A stretch of 64,000 nt of DNA, taken from positions 6,251,001 through 6,315,000 of the forward strand of contig JAVTVX010000012.1 of the NCBI GenBank assembly GCA_033439265.1, read 5' to 3'. Both the position numbers and the translations under genes were made by a program. Source of the DNA: Dillenia suffruticosa. Lineage: Eukaryota > Streptophyta > Magnoliopsida > Dilleniales > Dilleniaceae. The notes beneath the pieces were generated by a model. That model was not told the origin of the DNA, ran no database searches, and worked only from the letters and a program-made list of their open reading frames with translations. Shown piece by piece: positions 27,201 to 41,400 of this stretch. Each line of letters starts with the position of its first letter. Position 1 is the stretch's first letter.

Positions 27201-27541
27201 ATTGTTTCCGAATCATTATTAGTAGACCAATTTACCATTTAAAGTAATTATCTCTAAAAGCCGTTATCTTTTCTCCTTTCAAATTTCACCATTTAATTCT
27301 TGGCTCTACAAATGGGCGGTACTTCTTTCGCTTTTTAGACACGCGCATATCTAAAACTAGAAATTTATGTTGAGTTGTCACACTCACTCCCGGGATAACC
27401 TTACAATACTTACAAGTTATTCTATCACCTCTTCTAGTCAGAAAAAAATCATTACTTTTGGAAACAAAAAAAATGTGACATTATTTAAATAATTTTGATT
27501 AAAAATATAATATTTAGTTAAAAAACCCCTATATGGACAGT
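24300..27541. mobile_element. Terminal-inverted-repeat DNA element split by a LINE
   Basis: The left arm (about 24300-24403) and the reverse complement of the right arm (about 27449-27541) align over roughly 95 bp. Read inward from the right end: GTCCATATAGGGGTTTTTTA; left end: GTCCTATAAGGGATTTTTTT. Inner parts share the motif TTTTGGAA. With the LINE at 25027-27447 removed the element would be about 0.8 kb, which suggests a non-autonomous DNA transposon. Its interior has GCGCAACATC/GCGACGTT-like repeated words (24410-24500 and 24890-24960). No transposase seen; superfamily undetermined (Mutator-like possible). A duplication at the outer ends was not found. Confidence 0.6.
25009..27465 (-). 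mobile_element. 5'-truncated RTE-type LINE with 18-bp target-site duplication
   Basis: Body about 25027-27447, minus strand. Decayed reverse-transcriptase frames occur in order: KSKMYNELYKRLETKQGERE, MKNNKIVGPDDIPIEV, FGFMSGKSTTEAVHLLKHLM, the catalytic LFADDIVLVDKT, then the distal CRKTRKDKIRNEKIRNKL and LRWFGYVQKKPEDIPVRRIE typical of plant RTE elements. The 3' end (low coordinates) is an AAC/ACA-rich tail. The flanks ATCATTATTTTTGGAAAC (25009-25026) and ATCATTACTTTTGGAAAC (27448-27465) match at 17 of 18, a target-site duplication. The endonuclease part is missing and several frameshifts and stops show it is dead. It interrupts the inverted-repeat element at 24300-27541. Confidence 0.9.
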
Positions 27542-27589
27542 TTTTATTTCTATCTTATGTGGTCAGTTTTTGTTTCTATCTTATGTGGT
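27538..27589. repeat. 26-bp tandem duplication
   Basis: Two adjacent 26-mers ending CTATCTTATGTGGT differ at one base. They sit at the right edge of the inverted-repeat element. Confidence 0.85.
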
Positions 27590-28204
27590 GATTAAGTACC
27601 ATATTATTGAATAATATCCAAGTTGCTTATAGATATAGGAGGGGCGCCCTTCAAAGACCTCCGTAAAAGTTAAATATTAATTAAAAAGATTTTTATAATT
27701 TAATTTTTTTTTATAATCAATTAATAAAAATTTGTCTAGCCAGCCCCTATCGTATTAAGATTGAATTGACACCAATGACTTATAATTTAATTGATATCGT
27801 TTCTCTTTTTTCTTATATTAAAAAAAAATTAAGATTGAATTGGCACCAAATTGACATTAATTTCTAACAATATTATATATATATATATATATATATATTT
27901 ATTTATATTGACGTAAAGGATGTGAAAGTGGCACTACAGTGATAAATTACTTTTCTTTTTGGGGGTCGTTTGAGGAAGTTGTGTTTTGCTTAATTTAACT
28001 ATGATCTCAATTAATCGGTGTTATGTCACAACTGAACTCCATTACAAAGCAACTTATAGGTAAGATTTAATTTAACGATTAATGTACTAATAACTTACAC
28101 CGAGCGAATTTCAATATTAATATTATAATTTATTTAACAATTATATAGAAAGCATTATCTTTGATGTAGCTCTAAGTTCATGAACATACTTGAACAAATA
28201 TAAC
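27590..28204. other. AT-rich spacer between two LINE copies
   Basis: No gene; (AT)n at about 27871-27898. Confidence 0.65.
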
Positions 28205-30590
28205 ATCAGCACCAACAGTAACAACAACTTGAGTTTTAATTTTAAAAAATAAAATTGACCATTTAAAAAATAAATATAGAGTAGTGAAGAAAAAAAATGA
28301 AATTAAAAATAGAGACAAAATGTTAAAAAATAAAAATAAAAATAAAAATAATGAAATAAGAAATAAAAATAAATTATTCATAGAAATAAAAAATAATAAG
28401 GAAAATGTTTTAATTATTTTAAATTCTCATACGCCACTTATTGTTATTTAAAGTTATCTTTTTAACTAAACTCTTGACACTAATATTTTTACGGATAATT
28501 TGTATCTAAATTTTCAATAATTTATCTCGACATTTTACTAAATCTCCTATATGGTCTCGCTCCTCTTAACCGATGCATTTTTTTATTTTCGTTACACTTG
28601 TCCGAATCACCATAAACGATACTCTTGCATCTTATTTATAATTGAGTTCACTTCTGATTTAATACATATCTCTTTATTTCTAATTCTAACTTTCCTAATT
28701 TTATCACGTATCTATCCGATTATTTTCATTTCAATTACAGTCATTTTATACTTTTATAGTTATTTAATAATCCAATAATCGATATTATACAATAATACAG
28801 CCCATACTGTTATTTTATAAAATTTTTCTTTTAACCGCAATAGTATCATGCGATCATAAAAAAACTCCAAATATACTTTTTCATTTCATTTAAGTCGCTT
28901 AAATTCTATAATTCATATCCCCATCTATATTGCCGTCATTTTAAATTATGTATCAAATATATCTAAAAATTCATCTTTTGTTATGTTCTACCCTTTTAAT
29001 TTAATCGTTTTTTCATTTTTCTGATAACTGTCATCAAATGTATATCTTATGTATTCAGATTTTGACCAACTCAACCTAAATTCTCTGAATTCTAGTATGT
29101 TTCTTAATAACTCCAATTTAACATTAATACATTCTCTAGTTTGATCGACTAACACTATATCCTTTGTAAAAAATATACACCACGATATTTTATTTTAGTT
29201 ATTGTTTGTGATTTCATCCATCACTGTTGTAAAAAAGAGAGAACAATATCGAATTTTGGTAAAAATCAATATTAATTGGAAAGTTATCACTTCAACCCCC
29301 GCAAGTTTTTATATTGGTAACAACACTTTTATATATATCTTTAATGAAATTAATATATTTCAAGAAAATCTTCTTTCTCGTTAATGTCTATCACAACATG
29401 TCTCTAAAACCATATCATATATTTTTTCTAAATCAATGAATACCATATGTAAATTTTTTTATATATATTTTAAATATTTCCATCGAATATTTTAACAAAT
29501 AAATGTATTCGATGGTGGATTTTCCTAGTATGAACTCAAATTAATTCAGAGACACATTTATCTCTGATCTCGATCTGTATTTTATCACTCTCTCTTACAA
29601 TCTCATAGTATAACTTATGAGTTTAATTTCCTCATCATTGAAACAATCATGTGTGTCTTTTTTATTCTTAAATATTGGTACAAGAGTATTCTCCCTCCAT
29701 ATTTGGGATATTTTCTTGATTTTTCAGATTTTGTTAAAAAAATTTGTTAATATTCATATCCCCATGTCATCTAAACACTTTTACAGATCGATAGGGATAC
29801 TATCGAGTTTTATAACTTTATTATTCTTTCTTTTCTTTAAAACTTTCTTTAATTTATGAGAACGAATTTTACGTTTAAAATTTTTATTGATCTCTTATAC
29901 AGATATCACAATATCGTCGATATCTATTATACCATCAATGTTAAAAAAATTATCAAAATAATTTTTTCAACGCTTTTGTATTCTCATTCCTTACAAGAAT
30001 ACTATTGGTTTCACTTTTAATATAGCTAATATCATTTAAATTCTCACTCTTAGTTTGACAATTATATAAATTTCTTTTTTTCATACTTAATTTCTAATTT
30101 TTTATATAATTCGTTGTACATTTTACTTTTTTATTTATAAATAATCTTATTAAACTCTTTTTTTACAATTTTGTATTTTTCAAATATATTGTTGTCTCTC
30201 TTACTTTTAAGTTTCATATAACACTCTCGTTTGATTCATATAACGATTTGGATTTTCTCATTCTACCACCATAACTCTTTACCTATTAGAATTCGATTCC
30301 TAAATATGCCGAAATTCTTTTTACTTATATTCTTAATATTTTTAAATATTTCTACCCATATAGTTTTTCGAATCGGATCAATTTATTATTTGTTTCTAAA
30401 AGTTATCACTTTTTTTTCTTTTAGATTACACTACTTAATTCTTGATTCCATAAATTGGTTATACTTTTTTTATCTTTTAGCCATACACACGTCTAAAATT
30501 AAAAATTTATATTGAGTTACTACACTCTCCACTGATATAACTTTACAATTCTTACAAATCAATTATCCTTTCTGATGAGAAAAAAATCTA
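28205..30590 (-). mobile_element. Old, heavily decayed RTE-type LINE relic
   Basis: Aligns in order along its length with the LINE at 25027-27447 and, reversed, with that at 59132-62514: the block at 30440-30580 parallels 27300-27440 (GAGTTACTACACTC against GAGTTGTCACACTC), and 29850-29890 contains GAACGAATTTTACGTTTAAA as does 26690-26710. Translation is broken throughout. More diverged than the other two copies, hence an older insertion. No target-site duplication could be found. Confidence 0.8.
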
Positions 30591-30693
30591 TTTAACTGAC
30601 ATTCAATTTACTTCTATAAATAACCATATGCGATTTTCTTTTTTTGAAAAAAGCATCTATGAGTAGTAAATCGAATATTATAATAATCTCTAC

Positions 30694-30885
30694 CAACGCT
30701 TCGTTAGTTTAGTGGGAAGAGTACTAACACTTTATACTAATAATCGAAATTCAATTCTTGGTAGTAAGCAAAAATGGCATTGAAAAAACTCCCTTCCGAT
30801 TGGGACCTGATAACAGCTCAACCGAAATTAATTAAAGCAAAACTCTGAATATTCGACTAGATCAAGTCCATAAGATCAAAAAATA
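30694..30885 (+). mobile_element. SINE copy retaining tRNA-like A and B boxes
   Basis: Head TTAGTTTAGTGGGAAGAGTA resembles a tRNA A-box, followed by AATCGAAATTCAATTCTTGG resembling a B-box. A tail with ACCGAAATTAATTAAAGC and AAACTCTGAATATTCGACTA parallels the family tail, then an A-rich end. Supports a tRNA origin for the family. Confidence 0.5.
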
Positions 30886-31685
30886 ATATATTATAATAAT
30901 CTCTAAAACGATATCTTACCTCGTTACTTTACCATAACCAAGTTTTTATTTGCGACTTCAAACTTCTCGTACTCTGAGGCATTTAATGCAACAGCTAAGC
31001 ATATTGGATGAAAAACAGAGTCTGCTAAAATCCGATTTTTATTTTATTAAGTTTTTGATACTCTACTAAAACCCTTTGGACTCCGAGGAAATTTAGGGAG
31101 TGGGGACGGGCGGGATAAAAAATTACCCTAAAACCTCATGCCAAACATAATAATTACAATAATTATTATTTTACTTCCACCAAAAAAAAATTATTATTTT
31201 ATGCATATTTATCATTTCATTCCTTTTTATTAATCATTGGCCCAGCCACCCAATGGGAGTACCAAATGATCTAAACTATCGCTTGCGGAAGAAAAACTAA
31301 TTGATCCGGCGTCTGAACGAATTTTGATTCTTAAATAAAATTTTAAATTTGAATATGATAAAAATAAATATTAAAAAAATTTTATTTTTTAAGAATTCAA
31401 CATATCTCAAATCAAATTTAATTAAATCTGATTTGATTATCATATAATAATAATTGATATATATATATATATATTCAACTTGATGGCAAATCGATAGAGG
31501 GCATAAATAATCTTCTTTGTCTTTGGGAATTGGCGTCTAATGAACAAAAAGTTAATCAATCTAGAGAAAATCGTTTCTGAACTGACAATAAAATATAGAA
31601 AAATTAGCATTTTTGTGCATAAAACAAAGGGTCCTAATCCAACGATATTATGTTGGTAGAATACAAACTAAGGATTCTATCAACG

Positions 31686-31870
31686 ATGAGTTGGCCTAAT
31701 GAAATGTGGCCTAATTTTTTTTAACCACATCTCAAGTTCAACCCATGACTTAAGGATGAAATAGATTACGTTAGGAGAATAATCTCTAAATAAACCCTTA
31801 CAAGTCACAGATCGGATTAGTCAAAATATAACTCTAATACCAATTGATATAATATCAAAAAAAAATAAAA
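31686..31870 (+). mobile_element. SINE copy downstream of the WDR5 gene
   Basis: GAGTTGGCCTAATGAAATGT head, TCTCAAGTTCAACCCATGAC, TAGATTACGTTAGGAGAATA, CGGATTAGTCAAAATATAAC, TACCAATTGATATAATATC and an A run. It lies close to, but not at, the position equivalent to the SINE at 18871-19029 in the duplicated block. A ~28-bp near-identical direct repeat (starting ACAAAGGGTCCT, about 31623 and 31882) brackets the region. Confidence 0.6.
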
Positions 31871-32139
31871 ATAAAAATAAAAACAAAGGGTCCTGATCCC
31901 ATGATATTTTGTGTGTAATATGTTGCTTAAATTTGGACTAAATTAATATTTGATCTCAAAGCAGCTCTTATGCAATACAACTAGTCTGGCACCGCATAAA
32001 CTACAGCGTGGGATTGCCTTACCAACCTAGTCTTCGGAAGAAGCAAGGCTTTCCTCAAGGAAAGAAATAATTCTCTCCTTGATTCCCAAATCTACGGCTG
32101 AGTTCCAAAAAGACCAGAAGGGTCATTTTACAAATCAAC

Positions 32140-34899
<2,760 letters not shown>

Positions 34900-35774
34900 T
34901 TAAAAATAACCAGAGACAAAGCCCGAGTACCCCCTTTTCAGACTTTCTAATAAAATGAATAAATATATAAATATTAAAAATGAGACCTCCTTAGAAAATT
35001 AAAATAAAAAACAATAAAAATCTCAAATATAAGAGATTTACAATCATTAACAATTATACTAAAATATTAATACTTTAAGTGTATCGATTACAATTAAAAT
35101 AAAAAAAAAATTTAATATAAAAAACTTGTGATCATTAGCAATTGTACTGGGATATCAATAATATCAAAATATTAGTATTTTAACACCAGAATCAATGATT
35201 ACTGATATAATTTTTATTTACGAATTAAAATTAAAATAAATATTCACAGTTTTAATTTTAAAAAATATTTATATGTAAGCTTCAATCCTAATACTCCATC
35301 CACGCCATTTTATCACTTGTGGTAGATTCTTTTTTTTTTTTTTTTTTTGCTATATGAAATCAAAATGCAGAGAAGCTATTGAGAGAAAAGAAAATTAAAA
35401 AAAAAAATCATTTGAAAGAAAATGGAAGAGAGGAGCTATTCATGGTTATTATAGACCCATTTTATCCGTTTGATATTTCTTTTACATAAATGATGTTTTA
35501 ATATATAATGACATTATAAAAATAAATTATTAACAAAATTTAAATTATCATAATTCTTTATTCTCTTTATTGAGTGAATAGTTATGGATATAAATTTATA
35601 AATTTATAACTCTTTTCACCAAGATTGCATATAAATTTAAAAAAAATTGTCCAATTAGGAGAGTCACAGGATACCTCCTCAAAATTTTCCTTCCCACCAC
35701 CATGTACTTAAAAATTAAAAATAAGATACCTTCCTCGAGTAACCTTATTAACTATATGTGATAGTATTAATGAT

Positions 35775-35968
35775 CGACTTAAATGATCGACTTAATAGAT
35801 GTGACGTTAAATTTTTTAATTAAAATTTTAAATTTGACTCACGATTTGAATATAAAGAATATTATATTAGGAGAGTAGTCCCTTTAAATAAGATATTATA
35901 AATTTTGAATCGAATTAGTCGGAATATAATTTTGGATATCTATTGGTATAGTATAAAAAAAAAAAAAA
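35775..35968 (+). mobile_element. SINE copy
   Basis: CGACTTAATAGATGTGACGT head, AAATTTGACTCACGATTTGA, AGGAGAGTAGTCCCTTTAAA, CGAATTAGTCGGAATATAAT, ATCTATTGGTATAGTATAAA and a poly-A run at about 35955-35968. Clearly the same family as 4334-4521. Confidence 0.65.
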
Positions 35969-36779
35969 ACTATATGTGAATGTGTAAGTAGTCTGTGCAA
36001 GCAAAAGGTATGAAAGCTCGAATCTGACCCTTTTTAATCAAACCTTATACCATACTTGAAGGAAAAAAAAAAAAAGAAAAGAAAAGAAAAAAGTGTGCAT
36101 GTCTTACTATCATTGTTCCGATGGGTAGTTAATTTTATAGATAGAAATATTAAATATTTTGAACAAATCATGAATTTAAAATTAAAAAAAATATATATAT
36201 ATATATATAAGAAAAGTTTCCTTTTAAATAAAATCCGACAACGTTCAAACTGGATTAGTTATAATATGATTTTGAATATTAATTGATTATTAAAAAAATA
36301 AGTATCATCATAGATTTTTTTTTTTTTTTGCAAAAAATTAATTAAAGAAAGCATTTATAAAATTTAGAAGTTCCTTTACAAGAGACCTTGTGTATTTTTA
36401 TTCGTGACATCAACTATTGTTAAATTCTTGAAATTTTTAATGCAAACAGCTTTTTTTTTCTTTTCTTTTTAAACTTAAAGTTTTTTCACAAATTTTTCCA
36501 AATGGGTTAGAGTGGAAAATGAAAAAAAAAAATGAAAATATACGGAATCAAGCACCAAAGGTCTTAATGCTATTAAAATTCTATAAAAATTGTTTGTTTC
36601 CTTAAAAATAATAAGGTGAAATTAAAGTTTTAGATTAAAAATACTATTTAATGTTTAAGATACTTGGACCATATCTACCCTTTAGGATTAAAATAAAATA
36701 AAACAAAATCAATTTTCATATTTAAAATTTAAAATTTTTATGAAAAGACATTAATACTCTTTAAAAAAAATTAATTTCT

Positions 36780-36908
36780 TCTCTCTCTCCTTTTTTCCCT
36801 TCTCTATTTTTTTTTCCCTCCTCTCTCTCTCTCTCTCCTCCATGGTTTTTCTCTTTCTTCTTTCTTACTCCTCTCCCCTCTCTTCTCTCTTCTCTCTTCT
36901 CTCTTCTC
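36780..36908. repeat. Polypyrimidine tract with TCTTCTCTC units
   Basis: Almost pure C/T for about 130 bp, ending in several TCTTCTCTC units. Such tracts are common near plant transcription starts, but no gene starts here that I can see. Confidence 0.8.
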
Positions 36909-37137
36909 CGGGAATTGGAAGCACCGGAAGGCTTGCCATTTTTCCGGCATGGGAAGGTAGAATTTCAAGCCATAAGGGCACCTTTATCCTCCCAAAAACC
37001 CAAAAATCCTGAATAATAAAGTAAAACCCTGTCATTAATTACAGATGTAACATGTAAGAAGAAATGTTACATCAACAACCAAACCATAAACAGAGTTGCT
37101 CTAATGAAGCAAAACTAGTTCCTAAATAAAGTCCTAC

Positions 37138-37238
37138 CTCGTGGTTTTGTGGATTCAACCTTGCTTGAACATAGAGAAGCAACTTGAAGCATTGCCAGCT
37201 TTCTTTCTGCATCCTTCAGTTTCAGATCTCTACAGTAG
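37138..37238 (-). other. Unassigned exon-like open segment
   Basis: Bounded by an acceptor (CTCTGCAG) and a donor (CGAG/GTAGG) on the minus strand, this 101-nt stretch is open in one frame and encodes YCRDLKLKDAERKLAMLQ followed by VASLCSSKVESTKPR. Composition (heptad-like Leu/Lys/Glu) is protein-like rather than random. Reading past the donor reaches a stop after GRTLFRN. It lies 1.18 kb beyond the kinesin stop on the same strand. I cannot assign it: it may be an alternative tail exon of the kinesin, an exon of a lost gene, or chance. Confidence 0.35.
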
Positions 37239-38420
37239 CTGCAGAGCAGGTGAACTCAACACCAAGATATCAATTTTATAAACCTTTGGCAGAATTATAA
37301 ATTACAAGGGAAACTACTAGAGTTTCTATTTATTTACAAAAGGGGGGTCCAAAATATTCAGTCATGAAACATTAACTGAAACCAATATAACCGTGCCTTT
37401 ACGTACATATCAAATGCACACTACCTTCTAAATTAACTCTCACATTCTAAACTAACTCATGTGCAGCACTTTCTCTGATATGTCTTACAAACTAGGAACT
37501 TCACAAACTACTCGATTTATGTACATTTGACAAAAATTAAGGGCACTAGTGAGAGAAGTGGTAAGGAATCCGACTATACAAAATTTGATGGACTAACTTT
37601 CTTATAAGGGTAAATATGGGACAAATATGAATAAGTTATTGCAGGGAAAAAGGTTACAAATGCACATGCCCCAGTTTGCTCAGTGCTCCCATAGATGAGC
37701 TACAGCTATCCCACCATGATGCACCAATGATCCCTTGAATAAGTCCACGTAGCAGCTACTCTCAAACGTAAGGCCCCAACAGGAAATATTGCCTTGCCAT
37801 CTCATCTTTTCAAACCTGCACAAAATAATCATAATGATAATAATAACAAGTTATATTGCATGATTAACAAGATATGTAAAAAGAACAAACATTAACATTT
37901 CAATCTGAGGTCAAAATTGTTTAGATTCACTTATTTATCCACAACATGTATTCTACAAAGTAGTACATTCAGTTTTGCCCCTCCACCCTTTCCCTTTTAC
38001 AAATTATGACCTTGGAGCATATCCAGGGATTGTTCTCCCCAAGGTGGTACAAAAAGCAACATCAGCTATAAATCTTATGACAAGTCTATAGGTCTATTAT
38101 GAAGGTAATTATGGTCAAATCAACTTCTAAGAGCCCAAAGATTTATTGCAAGTCAATAAAGGATGACCTCTTACATTAACTCAAAATGAGGATGAAAGCC
38201 AACAGATCTATCGATTATATTGCAATGACCGATTACCTAACCACAAAAATGCAGGGAAAGAATGAAAGAATTAGTCTGTTCTGTTGCATGTAGGTCTCTG
38301 TCGGGGGAGAATATACTAAAACTTCTAAAACAAGTTGCAAGATTACCTTCTGCTGCAGACAAAAGCTCTCACTAGAAGAAAAAGCCACGCACAATGCTGC
38401 TGGCATGGAGCAGACACAGT
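37239..38420. other. Probable kinesin 3' region
   Basis: Likely holds the kinesin 3' UTR, possibly spliced: a donor-like CAGAAG/GTAATC near 38346 and an acceptor-like CTGCAG/GTTTG near 37816 lie beyond the stop. No other gene recognised. Confidence 0.5.
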
Positions 38421-41400
38421 TCAAGTCTGAGGATAAAAATGGGGGAAAGGTCGAACATGTGTGTTAAAAGCGAAGGGCCATGAACTGGGGCTGCCACCAA
38501 CCCAAAAATCACTAATCCTTCTCCTATTCAAATATGGTGATGGCAAGTGATTGGGCGATAGTAAGTAGTATGAGCTGTGGTGCTCCTCCTTGCACAAAGT
38601 AGGAGTCAAGTCCCAATAACGCTCAGAAAATGACCTAGAACCACAGTCTTTGCGATTGAGAATACTTGGCAAGGTACAGTAGGAGTTTCCGATACAAGGG
38701 GGAGGGGAGGGAGAAAGTCTCCCTAAGCTGGGATCAAGAGACTGCCTCTTATCTGATGATAATCCAAGCTGGGGTTGCATTGTCCAGTCTTCAATTGTTA
38801 TACCCTGCTTAGAAGCAAGGTCCGATATTTTGTTCTGGTCAAGTCCTGACCCCATAAGCACATTCCACAGGTTCCTCTGTTGTTCTCGCTGGTTCTGAAT
38901 GACTTGATCTCTCATTGCTATTTCAATCTGAAGCTCGGTATTAGCCATTCCCTACATTTGAGAGATGACAACAACAATTAGCTTGCGGAATAAGTTTCAA
39001 TAGTACAGGAGGCATCATTCCATCACTAATGGCTCTAGAATCTTTTGATAACTTAGTGCAGGCTAGTTCAATTTCCATCTGGTAGTTCAAGATCATCATG
39101 TACAACGGTGGGGACCAAGAGAATTGTCTATATACCAATAATAACACTGGAATGAGCTCAAGATGTCCATAGAATTTTTCAAATAAAATGACCAATAAAA
39201 TCTTAGAGTATTCCCACCCTCAATAGTATCAGTATATTCCAGTTCAGTGTTCTTTGAGTATACTTAAGGTGGTGCTCATTATCTACTCACCAGGAGCCTG
39301 TATTGACTGAGTATGCGCAAGTACGTTTTGTTGCTGTTGTCACTAATCGCTTTCTCAACCATACTTTGAAGTTTACACTTGTGCTTCTCATTTTCCTCAA
39401 TTTCCTACAAGAATTAACATGATTAACATGGTCAAACGACAACAAGGGTACATAGCCCCATGAGATCCAAGACCAGCACTGGATCACCTTTTGGTAATTG
39501 ACACCAGCCTCATCATTGTCACGTATATTATCAAGAACAACCTGCCTTCTTGCTCTTAGAGCCTGTACAACAGTTCCATCTCTCTCAATAACCTGCACCG
39601 AAGAGAGTTTGAAAACTAAAGTGATAGAGAGATGATAAGTGAAAACATACGACAAACCTAGCATGCTGAACAGGTCTAAGTGGACTAAAATTAGAATACA
39701 TCTTTAAGCACTCATTGATTTTCACGACAAGCTTGCTCAAATTTCAACACAGGAAGGGGGAGCTTAAGAGGGGAGGGGAAAAAAAGGATGGATCAATTTC
39801 TCTTAAAGACCAAGAAAAACAACATCTTCAATTTGTTAGCAACTACGATACCTGTTGTTTGGCAATAACATCATCAAGATGTTGGAGTTCACTACGGTTA
39901 CGAAGATTAGTTTCCTCAAGTTCAAACATAGCCTTCTGTAAGTTTATTCGCTCCTGAACATTTTCACTTATTTCATGGCTCAATGTATTCAACCAAGATA
40001 ATTCATCATCTGCTGCCTTTTCAGCAGGCTTGACATTTAGCTGTGATTCCTTGACAGCTAATTCCTTCTTCAACTGGCCAACCTCAATCTGCACAGTTAA
40101 TGACATAAGCCACTAGAAGGGAAATTCATATGCGGTGTAAGAAAAAGGAGAATTCATGATCATAGCTTACCTGGAGACTGTCAATCATCCGTTGGTAATC
40201 TGATACATGGGTATCAATAGTGCCAATATTTTTCTATAAAAACGAAATAAAAATATTTCTTTAGTAGGAGGTTGCAAAGCAGACATCTGAATGGTGTCAC
40301 CAGTAGTCACCAACAGACAATTATGAACCAGTTAGTACAGAATTCAAAAGCAAACATTTAAAGTATTGTGTTTATACATCTATATTCATTTAAACATTAT
40401 TTATTGGCCCTTTAATACCCATATGTGTCAAGGGGAGCATATAAAATAGACCACCTTTTGAATTTTGATATATAAGCTGACCTGAATGTGTGTCTTAATC
40501 TCCTTTGCTCGGTCAGCATATTTCAACGTATTAACAGTGTGATGATACTGATTAGCCGCAGGGGATACTGTAGCAATCATCACTGTTTGAGAATTCCCAC
40601 TCAGACCATCTTTGAGTATACGGGTCAATTTGCTGCACCCAAAAAAATTAATAATCCTTTCTATTAGCCACACTGGCAAAATATTTCATAAAGTAGTTAT
40701 AATTAAGATACCTATTGCGGTATGGCACATAAGCAAGACCCTTTTTCTGTTGTTTTCCCAGAGCATTAATGCAGTTAGCCAAAGCCAGAAGTGAACGATT
40801 AATGTTGGCTCCATCCCTCAACTTTTGGCCCCCACTATTTGTTTCACTAGCTCGTTCGCTGTATCAAAGCATCAGCACACCTTCACACCCTTGATAAATA
40901 AACCTGAAGGAAACATAAACAAGAAACACAAATTCATGTAAAGTATTGGACTGACCTCCCTGCCAGATCCACAAGTGCAAGTTTCCCTCGAATAACTTGA
41001 TTGCGATACTTGTTTCTTTGTTTTCTGTTCACAACAATCTCCAAAACTGCATGCGAACTATTACAAAGTGAGAGTATTAGTATGCTTAAAGGGGCTATTG
41101 CAGTTTGTTAATGCACTCAGCTGTTTAAAAATGAAAATGGGGAATCAGAATGATGCATGGTAAGAAATGCTCTCTTTCTCTCTCATGTTCTTATCAATGC
41201 ACACAAATGCAGTCACACATACCATCCCCTAGATTGAGAAAGGTTCTTATCAACGCAAACAGAAGTGCTGCATACAGTAGAATAGGATTGTGATGAGGTC
41301 TCCAGTAATATAGGTGTTTCATGAGACAACTTGAAGATCAGCTATACTTCATGACACAGAATGTGATATATTCAGTGAGAGCACTATCCAGCAAATGCAT

